This document shows, in pieces, positions 51,398 to 60,861 of a stretch of DNA of 64,000 bases. The number at the start of each line of letters is the position of its first letter. Position 1 is the first letter of the stretch. The notes below the pieces were generated by a model. It saw only the letters and a program-made list of their open reading frames with translations, was not told the origin of the DNA and ran no database searches. The translations under genes were made by a program, and so were the position numbers. Location of the stretch: positions 1,178,001 to 1,242,000 of the forward strand of contig NZ_CP031967.1 in assembly GCF_003443615.1 (NCBI RefSeq), in the 5' to 3' direction. Source of the stretch: Alteromonas sp. BL110. GTDB lineage: Bacteria; Pseudomonadota; Gammaproteobacteria; Enterobacterales; Alteromonadaceae.

Positions 51398-52072
51398 GTT
51401 CTCTCTCTTTAAATGGACATTACTAAAAAGTCACTAGCCCATTCCATTGGAAAAACAGAGTCCTTCTGATTGAGTGTTTCTAGCGTGAATTGGGTAATTA
51501 TGCGTACCGGCTCGATCTTGGTCGCCTTACTCTTATTTATCGTTACTATTCACTGAAAAGGGTCTAGAGCCTATAGCTCAGCAGAATACGTGCCGGAATT
51601 TGCGCGCATTCTAATATAAAAACCGGTAAAAGCCAGATCAAAACAGGGTATTTATTCATATTAAGTGCAATTAATCTCAAAAAATGACACAAGAAGAGGC
51701 AGGCGCACTGTATAAGAACTCACAAAAAATAATTTTTTAATACATATTTCAACTACTTATAGACTTTAACCTACAGTCTAATCATGAGCGCACCAATTTG
51801 ATGCAAATACGGTGGAATTAATATCCAGAACCAGAGAGTAATGTGATTTAAACGAAAAACTTAAAAGTCATTCGTTATATAGTCGACTATTAATATAATC
51901 ATTGAAGCGAGTGTTATCCCTACACTTTACTGTTCCCTGGACGGCTGTAGAGTCGGGTGAAGAAGGGAAATCGCGATCCTCAATGGTTACCCCCTCATTT
52001 TTACTGAGGGTGCTGAGTAACTTTCCTTTCAAAGCAACTGCGATTATGGGATATGAATACTGAAAAAAAGTC
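51398..52072. other. Long intergenic stretch before the tRNA-Gly repeats
   Basis: About 675 bp with no supportable gene. It must hold the promoter of the receptor (near 51400-51600) and the region downstream of the leftward tRNA-Gly transcript. A hairpin CCCTCA/TGAGGG at 51992-52010 has no T-tract. A run of seven A at 52063-52069, read leftwards as T7, directly follows the last tRNA-derived repeat and may be where that transcript ends. Confidence 0.6.
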
Positions 52073-52401
52073 TGGAGCGGGAAACGAGATTCGTCAACTG
52101 GCCGACACTCGGTCGCGGGCCCTTCAAAGGGTCGCATTGATACGGTAATCGAAGTCTGTTACAAAAATAGAAGTGTAAAAATTTGGAGCGGGAAACGAGA
52201 TTTGCCAACTGGCCGACACTCGGTCGCGGGCCCATCAAGGGGTCGCATCAATACATCTGCAAATGTTTATATTTTCGTGAGGTTTTAAAATTTGGAGCGG
52301 GAAACGAGATTCGTCAACTGGCCGACACTCGGTCGCGGGCCCTTCAAAGGGTCGCATCAATACATCTGCAAATGTTTATATTTTCGTGAGGTTTTAAAAT
52401 T
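52073..52401 (-). repeat. Three tandem tRNA-Gly-derived repeats (rtT-like)
   Basis: Copies at 52073-52137, 52184-52248 and 52293-52357. Read leftwards each ends in the last 21 nt of the adjacent tRNA-Gly, including TCGTTTCCCGCTCCA. The first 44 nt of each copy are not tRNA: two short hairpins, CCCT(TTGA)AGGG and CCGA(GTG)TCGG. Units are spaced 111, 109 and 109 bp; the linker after copies two and three is identical and also borders the first real tRNA. Copies one and three are identical over 65 bp; the middle copy differs at four positions. They lie downstream of both tRNA genes in the direction of transcription, as do the tyrT repeats of E. coli. Confidence 0.85.
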
Positions 52402-52477
<76 letters not shown>

Positions 52478-52530
52478 ATAGAGTCGATGCTGTGCATCTT
52501 TTGATATCTGATTAGATTCAGATTTAAATT

Positions 52531-52606
<76 letters not shown>

Positions 52607-52639
52607 AACAAAAGAGGTACTTCGTTTGAAGTGGTGCGC

Positions 52640-52667
52640 ATTTTACAAAAATTTTGGGGTAACGCAA
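52640..52667 (-). promoter_or_regulatory. Promoter of the tRNA-Gly operon
   Basis: Leftward TTGCGT (52667-52662), 16-bp spacer, TAAAAT (52645-52640), followed by a GC-rich discriminator GCGCACC, the kind found at stringently controlled stable-RNA promoters. Initiation near 52633 would give a short leader before the first tRNA. Confidence 0.65.
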
Positions 52668-52707
52668 CCTTTAATTCTACTTTTTTTGCACCTCAACGTT
52701 TGAATGC

Positions 52708-53253
52708 TTAAATCGTAAACACTTTCTCACGATAATAACGCATTTCTTCAATAGACTCGCGAATATCATCTAGCGCCAAGTGCACGCCTTTCTTTTCAAA
52801 ACCATCTAATATTTCAGGCTTCCAGCGGCGCGTTAACTCTTTTATTGTACTTACATCAATATTTCTATAGTGGAAGTAAGCTTCAAGCTCGGGCATGTAC
52901 TTCACCATAAACCGTCTGTCTTGCCCAATAGTGTTTCCACACAGCGGTGACTTGCCTGCATCTACCCATTGCTCCAAAAAGGCAATGGTCTGCGCCGATG
53001 CTTCTTCTACACTTATTTTACTTTCTCGACAGCGCGCAGTTAACCCGCTTTCACCATGAACTCGTGTGCACCACTCGTCCATATTGTCTAACACGTCATC
53101 GCTTTGATGTACTGCAATCACAGGGCCTTCGGCCAAAACATTTAGCTGTGCATCGGTGACTATGGTCGCAATTTCCATTACTACACAGGTTTCAGGATCT
53201 AACCCTGTCATTTCCATGTCTATCCAAACAAGGTTACTGTCGTGTTTACTCAT
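52708..53253 (-). CDS. orn: Oligoribonuclease
   Basis: 181-residue DEDDh 3'-5' exonuclease that finishes RNA decay by degrading 2-5 nt oligos (and pGpG). From the ATG at 53253 (AAAGAGG upstream). Motifs: [28 protein letters not shown] (Exo I, Asp and Glu), [13 protein letters not shown] (Exo II), and [19 protein letters not shown] (Exo III with His and Asp). Divergent from rsgA, 86 bp apart, the conserved orn/rsgA/psd neighbourhood. Confidence 0.97.
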   Translation of the reverse strand: MSKHDSNLVWIDMEMTGLDPETCVVMEIATIVTDAQLNVLAEGPVIAVHQSDDVLDNMDEWCTRVHGESGLTARCRESKISVEEASAQTIAFLEQWVDAGKSPLCGNTIGQDRRFMVKYMPELEAYFHYRNIDVSTIKELTRRWKPEILDGFEKKGVHLALDDIRESIEEMRYYREKVFTI

Positions 53254-53339
53254 TACTTTCCTCTTTGCGCTACAGGCATGGCAACCACGCCTTACAAACG
53301 GTATTATTGCCATAGTATACGTGAAACTAGAAAAGAATC

Positions 53340-54383
53340 GTGGCGAAAAAACCAAAACTTACACATCGACAGAAACGACAGGTTGCAGCTAACCGAAGCA
53401 AGCGCTTAAATGAAAAGCATGGCACTAAAGGTGCCGTCAACCTAGATGAAAGTACGCTAGAAAGTGGCACTGTTATTGGTCGCTTTGGCAAACATGCCGA
53501 TGTTGAAGATGCCAGCGGCGAAGTTTCCCGCTGTCACATTCGTCGAACGGTAGACTCTGTGGTGTGTGGCGACAAGGTATTTTTCAGCAAAGGAGATGAT
53601 GCTGAGTCGGGTGTAAAGGGTGTGATTGAAATAGTAAAAGACAGGCATTCTGTACTAACTCGCCCAGATTATTACGATGGTATTAAGCCCATTGCGGCTA
53701 ATATCGACCGAATCATTGTGGTCAGTGCTATTCTACCTACTCTTTCACTGAATATTATCGACCGCTATCTCGTTGCGTGTGAAGATATCGGTATTACCCC
53801 ACTCATTGTACTCAACAAAGTTGAGTTGCTTAGTGACGAACAACGCACAAGCGTTACAGAGCAGCTTAAAACCTACGAAAATTTAGGCTATGAAGTGCTA
53901 TTTACCAGTTGTAAAACAGGTGAAGGCATTAGCAAACTAAATGAATACCTTAATGATAATATCAGCGTTTTCGTAGGCCAGTCCGGTGTAGGCAAATCGA
54001 GCCTTATTAACCAAGTTCTGCCAGACGCCGATGAATTAACCGGCGATATTTCAGATAACTCAGGTCTGGGTCAGCACACGACCACAGCAGCTAAACTGCT
54101 CCATTTGCCGGCTGGGGGTGATTTAATTGATTCTCCAGGGGTGCGTGAGTTTGGCTTGTGGCATATTCCTACCGAGCGAATTACGTGGGGCTTTATTGAG
54201 TTTAGAGATTATTTGGGCGGCTGTAAATTTAGAGACTGCAAGCACTTAAATGATCCCGGCTGCTTATTGAGAGAAGCTGTTGAGGAAGGAAAAATTAGGG
54301 CCGAACGCTTCGATAGCTACCATAGAATTTTGACAACCATGGAAGAGCAGCGCCCCAGCCATAGTCAGCCACCGGGGGCATAA
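53340..54383 (+). CDS. rsgA: Ribosome small-subunit-dependent GTPase A
   Basis: 347-residue circularly permuted GTPase that helps mature the 30S subunit. Order: OB-fold N-terminus, NKxE-type G4 (VLNKVE), then G1 [14 protein letters not shown]3 [10 protein letters not shown], and the zinc finger [14 protein letters not shown]. The start is GTG at 53340 ([15 protein letters not shown]), which fits the basic N-terminus of RsgA; no ATG is better placed. Confidence 0.96.
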   Translation: MAKKPKLTHRQKRQVAANRSKRLNEKHGTKGAVNLDESTLESGTVIGRFGKHADVEDASGEVSRCHIRRTVDSVVCGDKVFFSKGDDAESGVKGVIEIVKDRHSVLTRPDYYDGIKPIAANIDRIIVVSAILPTLSLNIIDRYLVACEDIGITPLIVLNKVELLSDEQRTSVTEQLKTYENLGYEVLFTSCKTGEGISKLNEYLNDNISVFVGQSGVGKSSLINQVLPDADELTGDISDNSGLGQHTTTAAKLLHLPAGGDLIDSPGVREFGLWHIPTERITWGFIEFRDYLGGCKFRDCKHLNDPGCLLREAVEEGKIRAERFDSYHRILTTMEEQRPSHSQPPGA

Positions 54384-54648
54384 CAACTACCCTAGGGTTG
54401 TGACGCCGTTAAAACGCCCGAAACACAGAAGCGCTAAAAGAGCACATCACTTATTACCGGCATTAAGTTTACTGACATTGAGTGGCAACGCTAACCCAGT
54501 AAAGAAAATATTACAGTGTGAACCATGTGCTTATGCTTTTGTGTAAGTACTCATAACCCTAAAGTTGCTCTTACTACCACGACTTACGATACAATAATGC
54601 TATCTATGTAATGCGTTATTGCTTGCATAAAAGAAACGGAGATATTTT

Positions 54649-55626
54649 GTGTTAGATTGGCTTAAAGTTAATTTACAATACGTTACACCAAAGCACCTGC
54701 TTTCACGCTTTGTGGGTAAACTTGCAGAAGCGGAAATGGGTAGCGTGACCACCTTTTTCATCAAGCTGTTTATCAAGCAATATAATGTTGATATGACTGA
54801 AGCTTTGCATGAAAACCCCGAACATTACCGAAGCTTCAATAAGTTTTTCACGCGCCCACTCAAACCTGAAGCGCGCACTATTGATGAAAACGAAGACGTA
54901 CTGATTCACGCCGTCGACGGCACGGTAAGTCAGTTTGGCAATATTTATAGTGACAGTATTTTCCAAGCGAAAGGTCACGACTTTAGCTTAACTACCTTGC
55001 TAGGCGGAAAGCCTGAGGTAGCAGCACCATTTAAAAATGGTAAATTTGCTACCATTTACCTTGCCCCTCGCGATTATCACAGAATTCATATGCCTGTTGA
55101 GGGCACCTTAACTGACATGCTGTATGTGCCAGGCGAACTGTTTTCAGTAAATCCGCTTACCGCACAAAATATACCTGGGCTATTTGCAAGAAACGAACGT
55201 GTTGTAGCGCTGTTTGACACACCTGTAGGCAAAATGGCGATGGTATTAGTAGGCGCAACGATTGTGGCCAGTATTGAAACTGTTTGGGCAGGCACAGTGA
55301 CGCCACCTGCAGGTAAAAACGTTCAGCACTGGTCTTATGAGAAAGACACAGAAGCTTCTGTTTTTCTCGAAAAAGGTGCCGAGCTTGGCCGATTTAAATT
55401 AGGATCTACCATCGTGGTATGTTTTGAAAAAGACATGATCAACTTTGAAGACATTGCCCCGGGCATGGTTACGCGCCTAGGTGAGCCTATGGCTTCAAAA
55501 ATGTCTGCACATGAGATAGTTTCCCAAGACCTTGCTTCGCCTGAGCCTGAGCAAAATAGCGATGAGTTCGATGATGATGCAGGTGAGACAAAAAAAGAAA
55601 CACCACCTGAGGGCGCTGACAGCTAA
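54649..55626 (+). CDS. psd: Phosphatidylserine decarboxylase proenzyme
   Basis: Makes phosphatidylethanolamine from phosphatidylserine at the inner membrane. 325 residues; self-cleaves at the LGST motif (FKLGSTIVVCF) to give the pyruvoyl group. Also seen: the family blocks FFTRPLKPEARTI, HAVDGTVSQFG and APRDYHRIHMP with the His of the catalytic centre. The C-terminal tail beyond the core is acidic (QNSDEFDDDAGETKKE) and longer than in E. coli. Start GTG with GGAG seven bases upstream. The 265 bp before it show nothing notable. Confidence 0.96.
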   Translation: MLDWLKVNLQYVTPKHLLSRFVGKLAEAEMGSVTTFFIKLFIKQYNVDMTEALHENPEHYRSFNKFFTRPLKPEARTIDENEDVLIHAVDGTVSQFGNIYSDSIFQAKGHDFSLTTLLGGKPEVAAPFKNGKFATIYLAPRDYHRIHMPVEGTLTDMLYVPGELFSVNPLTAQNIPGLFARNERVVALFDTPVGKMAMVLVGATIVASIETVWAGTVTPPAGKNVQHWSYEKDTEASVFLEKGAELGRFKLGSTIVVCFEKDMINFEDIAPGMVTRLGEPMASKMSAHEIVSQDLASPEPEQNSDEFDDDAGETKKETPPEGADS

Positions 55627-55629
55627 TTT

Positions 55630-56505
55630 ATGGATGCTGTTAAAAAAAGCCTGATTTCGCTTCACCTCACGGTTATTTTATTAGGTGGTACAGCCCTTTT
55701 CTCTAGGCTTGTACCACTAAGTGCCAGTGATATTACGCTGGTACGCTCAGTATTTGCTTGCATTGCCCTGCTGGCATTTTTGAAACTGGCCGGAAATAAA
55801 ATAAAGCTAAATTCCAGAAAAGATTACGGCGTTGCTCTTGGTTTAGGGCTTTTAATGGCGCTACATTGGGTTACCTACTTCGCCGCAATGCAATATGCTG
55901 GTGTATCTGTGGGTATGATTGCGCTATTTACCTTCCCTGTTATTACAGTGCTTATCGAACCTTTTTTCGAACGGGTCAAGCTGGTGTGGCAGGACATTGT
56001 ATCTACGCTAACGGTTGTCGTGGGTGTCTATCTAATTGTGCCTGAAACGTCATTAGAAAATGACGTTACACTTGGCGTGCTCATCGGTGTTGTTTCTGCC
56101 ATTTTGTATTCGTTTAGAAACCTAATTCACCGTAAGCATTTTAAGCACTATAGCGGTGCGCAAGCTATGGCATGGCAAACGTTAGTTATCAGTGTATTGA
56201 TGTTGCCAATAGGCAGTGCGGAATTAGCGTCAGCGTCAACGAGCTCCTGGCTAATGCTATTGCTTTTAGGCACTGTATTTACCGCGCTTCCCCATGCCCT
56301 AATTGCGGCCAGTCTGCGCCATCTACGGGCAAAAACATTTTCACTCATTGCCTGTATGCAGCCGCTTTACGGTGTTTTTCTTGCCATTATTTTGCTGAAT
56401 GAAAAGCCTGGCTTGAGCGCATTGATAGGCGGCATTCTTATAACGTCGGCGTCAGTCTATGAAACGCTAAACACGCATAAGTTACACAGTGCGAACGATA
56501 AGTAA
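55630..56505 (+). CDS. DMT-superfamily (EamA) transporter
   Basis: 291-residue inner-membrane protein with ten helices in two EamA halves: residues about 5-140 (LIALHLTVILLGGTALFSRL ... LGLGLLMALHWVTYFAAMQYAGVSVGMIALFTFPVI) and 145-285 (LIGVVSAILYSFRNLIHRKHF ... AALRHLRAKTFSLIACMQPLYGVFLAIILLNEKP). Substrate unknown; relatives export amino acids or metabolites. It starts three bases after the psd stop, so it is probably in the same transcript. Confidence 0.88.
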   Translation: MDAVKKSLISLHLTVILLGGTALFSRLVPLSASDITLVRSVFACIALLAFLKLAGNKIKLNSRKDYGVALGLGLLMALHWVTYFAAMQYAGVSVGMIALFTFPVITVLIEPFFERVKLVWQDIVSTLTVVVGVYLIVPETSLENDVTLGVLIGVVSAILYSFRNLIHRKHFKHYSGAQAMAWQTLVISVLMLPIGSAELASASTSSWLMLLLLGTVFTALPHALIAASLRHLRAKTFSLIACMQPLYGVFLAIILLNEKPGLSALIGGILITSASVYETLNTHKLHSANDK

Positions 56506-56531
56506 CGTTCGCTCTGAAATTTGAGGAGGGA

Positions 56532-57230
56532 ATGTCGATGCTAATTTTTGCCCACCGTGGCGCCAGTAAAGTAGCCCCAGAAAATACGCTAAAAGCGTTT
56601 AAACTGGCTTTCGAGCAAGATGCTGACGGCATTGAGTTTGATACTTATCAACATGATAGTGGCATTATTGTTTTTCACGATAGAACCCTTAAACGCAGAG
56701 CCCGCGAGACAGGTTATTTGTTAGATACACCTTGGCAATCTCTCAAACAAATGGACATTGGTGATGGAGAGCACATACCCTCTCTTTCACAAAGCCTTCA
56801 ATGTGTTCCAAATGATAAGTGGTGCAACATTGAAATTAAACACCTGAATGACGTACATAGCTGGGTAAAAGACGTAAAGAAGGCAATAAAGCAAAGTAGC
56901 ATTAGCACTGATAAGCTACTTATTTCTTCCTTTAATCACCACTGGCTTAAAGCGGTTACACTCCTATGGCCGGAAGTAAAAATTGGCGCTTTAACCGCAA
57001 GCTATGAATTAGACTGCACGGCAAGCGCACGGGCCCTTAGTGCTTACTCGGTAAATATTGCGCTAGACGCGGTTAATAAGCAGTTTGTACAAACTGCGCT
57101 GCAGGAAGGCTTTGATGTATTCGTTTATACGGTGGACGAACCTAGAGATATGCTAATGCTTAAAGAGTGGGGGGTAACCGGCATATTTACTAACCTACCA
57201 AATGTAGCACTTAATACGCTATCTTATTAG
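56532..57230 (+). CDS. Glycerophosphodiester phosphodiesterase (UgpQ-like)
   Basis: 232-residue cytosolic TIM-barrel enzyme cleaving glycerophosphodiesters to glycerol-3-phosphate and an alcohol. Active-site motifs: IFAHRGASKVAPENTLKAF (His and Arg), DGIEFDTYQHDSGIIVFHDRTLKR (metal Glu/Asp, second His), and CNIEIKHLND. The ending YTVDEPRDMLMLKEWGVTGIFTNLP is standard. No signal peptide, so cytosolic like UgpQ and unlike GlpQ. It follows the transporter gene by 26 bp and fits phospholipid turnover alongside psd. Confidence 0.92.
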   Translation: MSMLIFAHRGASKVAPENTLKAFKLAFEQDADGIEFDTYQHDSGIIVFHDRTLKRRARETGYLLDTPWQSLKQMDIGDGEHIPSLSQSLQCVPNDKWCNIEIKHLNDVHSWVKDVKKAIKQSSISTDKLLISSFNHHWLKAVTLLWPEVKIGALTASYELDCTASARALSAYSVNIALDAVNKQFVQTALQEGFDVFVYTVDEPRDMLMLKEWGVTGIFTNLPNVALNTLSY

Positions 57231-57279
57231 GTAACGTTTCCTCTTGAGCCTATGTTCACTTAAAAACACCAGATACAAA

Positions 57280-57303
57280 AAACGAGCCATTGGCTCGTTT
57301 CTT
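57280..57303. terminator. Bidirectional intrinsic terminator
   Basis: AAACGAGCCA and TGGCTCGTTT form a 10-bp stem around one unpaired base (the apex pairs would open in RNA), with A-run and T-run on either side. It separates the convergent GDPD and MerC-like genes. Confidence 0.8.
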
Positions 57304-57321
57304 AAAACTCTGTTTTACTAG

Positions 57322-57750
57322 CTACTTAAACTCAGTAGATAGGTGGTCTGAAAACACGGTATTTTTGCAGCATTTACACTGTCGACACAGGCGCATATTG
57401 ACCCAGTGACCCGCTACAATTAGCGCCGCACCTATTGCAATAGTAAATGGCTCGTAATGATGTCCGAAAATATCTTTATGCCAATAGATTGCACCGCCAG
57501 TGAACAACAGTGCCAGCGGATAGTATTTACCGTGGTAACGAATGGCACCGCTAATCAAGGCTACCGCTCCCACAATTAATGAGAACGTCAGAATAGTTCT
57601 TTCAAACCATACTTGTGCAAAAAAGCTAGAACCGATAAGCGGTAACAGAGGCACCAAAACAGGCAGCGCAAGGCAATGCAGCGCACACAAGCTCGACACC
57701 CAAATGCCAAGTTTGTCTAGTTTTGTTGGATTCTCGTCAATTGGAGTCAT
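57322..57750 (-). CDS. MerC-like membrane protein
   Basis: 142 residues from the ATG at 57750 (GTG at 57765 is an alternative). Four membrane helices; the first carries the MerC-type thiol pair in LGIWVSSLCALHCLALPVLVPLLPLIG. Ends with a Cys-rich tail (MRLCRQCKCCKNTVF). MerC proteins move Hg2+ or other thiophilic ions across the inner membrane. There is no mer operon here, and the Zur-like site upstream suggests zinc as the related metal. Confidence 0.8.
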   Translation of the reverse strand: MTPIDENPTKLDKLGIWVSSLCALHCLALPVLVPLLPLIGSSFFAQVWFERTILTFSLIVGAVALISGAIRYHGKYYPLALLFTGGAIYWHKDIFGHHYEPFTIAIGAALIVAGHWVNMRLCRQCKCCKNTVFSDHLSTEFK

Positions 57751-57805
57751 TGCTCTAATTACCACCGTGCTAAAAAAATGTATACGCGAATTATTCGCCA
57801 GAGAC

Positions 57806-57818
57806 GTTATATTATAAC
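57806..57818 (-). promoter_or_regulatory. Zur-like operator upstream of the MerC-like gene
   Basis: The 13-bp palindrome GTTATATTATAAC matches the core of the gammaproteobacterial Zur box (GTTATAnTATAAC). It lies 41-68 bp upstream of the MerC-like gene, depending on start, and read leftwards overlaps a possible -10 box (TATAAT). Binding of the zinc repressor there would block the promoter. Confidence 0.65.
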
Positions 57819-57909
57819 AGACTCACGAAAATGAGAAACGTTCCCACATTAAATTTTGATCTTATCGAGATGAAAATAGACTAATTAAGTAAGAAAAAAG
57901 GCGCAGATG

Positions 57910-58818
57910 TTACTCGTTAGGCGCTGCAGTCGAGGGTTCAGTGGCATCTTTGGGTAAGGTGCTCTGCGCAACCGCGCTGCCAACAAAAGTGCTCTGTTCG
58001 CGTAGTTCAGCACTGCTTTTGTTCACCCCACCACCAGTGAGCTGGGCAGTTTGGTTCCGTGCTTTGCCAAACTGTTTTGCCACTTTAGGTGCGTGTGAAA
58101 AATAGTCGGCTACGGAGGTCAGGGTAAACCCCTCTTTCTCAAGTGCGGGTAAATGGGTGTTTAAGAAATCAACGGTTTCTGGGTGAGGATGACCAATCAC
58201 TACAACGTGGCCGTTCTTTTTAGCGATGCGTTTCATGTGGTTAAACTGCTTCAGTAAAAACGCAGGCTCTAATTTATGATCCAAAAATACCTGTCTGCTT
58301 GTGCTAGGCACACCCAAGCGCTCTGCAATTTCTTCACCTTTAGTTAGCACTGTGGTTCTGCTATCTACAAAGAAAAGGCCTTGCCGTTTAACTTCTTTTA
58401 ACAGAGCTTCCATGCTTTCTTGCTGCCCGGTAAACGCACTTCCCATGTGGTTATTTACGCCTACCGCGTTTGGCACACTTTTCATCGCTTTGCGCAAGTT
58501 GTGGGTAATAGCCCCAGCGAACATATCCGTGGTTAACCCAAGCGGGCCCATGTTTTTACCGTTTTGCGCTTGCATAGGCATATGGAGCATAACCGCCCGG
58601 CCCTCTTGCTCAGCGCGGTGCGCAATGTCAGATGCCAATGGCGTTTGTGGAAGTATGGAAAACGTGATCTCTTTAGGGAGAGAAAAAGCAGCGACATCGG
58701 ACGGCCTGTACCCCAGGTCATCTAAGATTATTATTATGTCTGACTTTGCGTTTACTTGAAGGCTAATTAGCCCGCATAAAACAAAGATTGTACAAGGCAT
58801 TAGCAGACGCAAAAGCAT
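57910..58818 (-). CDS. Divergent polysaccharide deacetylase (YibQ-like)
   Basis: 302-residue exported protein of the divergent polysaccharide deacetylase/YibQ family, usually encoded beside envC. A signal helix (FVLCGLISLQVNAK) precedes the NodB-like core: DIIIILDDLGYRPSD (metal Asp region), EITFSILPQTPLASDIAHRAEQEGRAVMLHMPMQA, VGVNNHMGSAFTGQ, and VVVIGHPHPETVDFL. The Ser/Thr-rich C-terminus (KSSAELREQSTFVGSAVAQST) is unusually long. It may act in cell-wall remodelling; enzymatic activity is unproven. Confidence 0.88.
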   Translation of the reverse strand: MLLRLLMPCTIFVLCGLISLQVNAKSDIIIILDDLGYRPSDVAAFSLPKEITFSILPQTPLASDIAHRAEQEGRAVMLHMPMQAQNGKNMGPLGLTTDMFAGAITHNLRKAMKSVPNAVGVNNHMGSAFTGQQESMEALLKEVKRQGLFFVDSRTTVLTKGEEIAERLGVPSTSRQVFLDHKLEPAFLLKQFNHMKRIAKKNGHVVVIGHPHPETVDFLNTHLPALEKEGFTLTSVADYFSHAPKVAKQFGKARNQTAQLTGGGVNKSSAELREQSTFVGSAVAQSTLPKDATEPSTAAPNE

Positions 58819-59071
58819 CTATGTCACATCCGTTTTTCATCATTATTATTAAGCGCACTGTGTGAATGACTTCACTTTACCGTTAAGCATACCAACAACA
58901 AACGCACTTTCAACACAACTAGGGCTTTTATTGCTGTTTTATTAAAGCAGATTATCGACAGCCTCTGTAAAGATTGGTAAATATTGCGTAAATCCAGTGC
59001 TGCGCACTAAAAATATCAGTGAGTGGGCGATACTTTATAGTTAACGACCACTCATCATTTAAGGCTTCACT

Positions 59072-59410
59072 ATGATTTCAGGTATCAATGATTCTTCAGC
59101 AGCACAACAGCTAAGACCAAGTGCTCCACCACCGCCACCTAAGGGGCAGCAAACATCACTGACCGACGAACAAACACAAACACTTCAGTCGGTATTAGAG
59201 CAATATGATGCTGACTCATTAACCAGTGAAGATGCGACATCTATTGTTGAACAACTAAAAAGCGAAGGTATTGAACCTGGTAAGGCATTAGAAAGTGCAC
59301 TTAGCAGTGCAGGCTTTGACGCAAAGCAAATTGGCGAGCTCGCAGGCTTAGGTGAAGGAAAACCTCAACGTTCATTACCCGATACTGCAACGTTTGAAGT
59401 CACTGCTTAA
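59072..59410 (+). CDS. Small hypothetical protein between yibQ and envC
   Basis: 112 residues, no signal and no membrane segment. It has a Pro-rich stretch (SAPPPPPKGQQ), then helical segments: LTDEQTQTLQSVLEQYDADSLTSEDATSIVEQLKSEGIEPGKALESALSSAGFDAKQIGELAG. The DADSLTSEDATSIVEQL stretch resembles an EF-hand-like helix-loop-helix without a full set of Ca2+ ligands. AAGG lies seven bases before the ATG. It is encoded against the direction of its two neighbours and splits the usual envC-yibQ pair. Function unknown. Confidence 0.65.
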   Translation: MISGINDSSAAQQLRPSAPPPPPKGQQTSLTDEQTQTLQSVLEQYDADSLTSEDATSIVEQLKSEGIEPGKALESALSSAGFDAKQIGELAGLGEGKPQRSLPDTATFEVTA

Positions 59411-59432
59411 TTTCTATCGTGGCTTTAACGAA

Positions 59433-60596
59433 TTAGTCCAACCAAGCTTTCGGGTTTAGCGCCTTGCCTTTGTGGCGAATTTCAAAGTAAAGATTTGGGT
59501 ATTCTTGCCCACCGCTTCGACCAACAAGGGCAATGCGCTCACCTTGACTTACATCATCACCTGCTTGTTTAAGCAGCGCTTGATTGTGTCCGTAAACACT
59601 CATGTAGCCCTCGCCATGATCGATAATAGCAACGAGACCAAACCCTCGCAGCCAGTCGGCGTACAATACTCGCCCTGGCGCAATGCTTTTTACAGGGTCG
59701 CCCTCAGCACCGTCTATCACAATACCTTTCCAAGATACCTGGCCTTGGCGGCGGCTACCAAATAAATGACGTATTCTGCCTTTTACAGGTGCGGGAAGTT
59801 TACCCTTTCGCTTAGCCAGTCCATTCATACTAAACTCAGCAGCACGAGCAGCGCGCTCTGCCGCTATGCGTGCTGCCTCTATTGCACCTTTAAGTGCTTT
59901 CTCATCGGCCTGCAAAGACGCAATGCGCTGGTTTTCCGAAGCAATGGTTTTATTTATTTTCTTTAGCGTTGCTTTGCGGTCAGATTGCCGAGTGATAAGC
60001 ACTGCCCGCTGACCTTCTTGCTCATCTTTGAGCGCGGCGAGAGACAACGCTTTTTCACTGAGTTCGGCGGTAACTTCTTCCAGCCTAGCGACATTAATTC
60101 TAAAACTTTCGATTTCTTTTTGGCGCGCTTTCGCCACGTATTGATAGTAGGTAATAACACGTTCAAAAGTACGCGCATCATCTTGATAAAAAAGCATTTT
60201 AGCGTAGTCGTAGTGACCTGCCATGAACGCACTTTTGAGTTGACTTGCCAGTAAAGATTGCTGTTTGCGTATCGCAACTTTTAATGCATCCTGCTCTTCT
60301 TTTAGCGTAGCTTCTTCTTGCTTAACGCTTTTAAGCGCTTGTTCGGTGGTAGATAACGCTTTTGCAACTTTTGCTATATCAAGCTCTGAAGCCTTTAGCA
60401 CGGCTTTTAGCTCTTCTGCACTGGCTTTATTGTTTTCAAGCACTTGCTGTCGTGCACGTAACTCGGCCTGAAGTTTAGCTAACTTTTCTCTTTGCGCACT
60501 TGCGTCGCCGTCTTGCGCTAGCGCATCACTTCCAATTGGCATAACAGCCAGAGCTACTATGCATCCGATAACTGAAAGAAAAGAACGTACTGACAT
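59433..60596 (-). CDS. envC: Murein hydrolase activator EnvC
   Basis: 387-residue exported protein: a signal segment (LSVIGCIVALAVMPIGSDALAQ), two long coiled coils (about 30-260), and a C-terminal LytM/M23 domain (VKGRIRHLFGSRRQGQVSWKGIVIDGAEG ... YMSVYGHNQALLKQAGDDVSQGERIALVG ... LYFEIRHKGKALNPKAWL). The zinc-binding His of active M23 enzymes at the HxxxD position is absent (WKGIVID), as in E. coli EnvC, which activates the amidases AmiA/AmiB rather than cutting itself. Normally next to yibQ. Confidence 0.93.
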   Translation of the reverse strand: MSVRSFLSVIGCIVALAVMPIGSDALAQDGDASAQREKLAKLQAELRARQQVLENNKASAEELKAVLKASELDIAKVAKALSTTEQALKSVKQEEATLKEEQDALKVAIRKQQSLLASQLKSAFMAGHYDYAKMLFYQDDARTFERVITYYQYVAKARQKEIESFRINVARLEEVTAELSEKALSLAALKDEQEGQRAVLITRQSDRKATLKKINKTIASENQRIASLQADEKALKGAIEAARIAAERAARAAEFSMNGLAKRKGKLPAPVKGRIRHLFGSRRQGQVSWKGIVIDGAEGDPVKSIAPGRVLYADWLRGFGLVAIIDHGEGYMSVYGHNQALLKQAGDDVSQGERIALVGRSGGQEYPNLYFEIRHKGKALNPKAWLD

Positions 60597-60861
60597 AACG
60601 TGCGCTTAAAACCTCTACCTTTGCAATGATGCCAACTGCCTGACCAGTTGTATTTCACCACTACTATTAATAACAACATCCAGTGTATCTGACGGCTTCC
60701 CATATGCCCAGTGCAATTTATCCGTAATATCAATCATCTAAAGTATTTATGATAAAGGCATGGCGACCGTCTCTTAGCTAACTGAAAGGTAAGCTGGTTT
60801 CTCGCCCATTTTTCTATATACTTTGCACTCTTTTCATGGTCTGTAGACAGGGTTAGAGGTA

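Noticed and set aside
51992..52010. Hairpin CCCTCA/TGAGGG as terminator of the tRNA-Gly operon
   Set aside because: It has no T-tract in the leftward direction; the T7 at 52063-52069 is a better candidate end.
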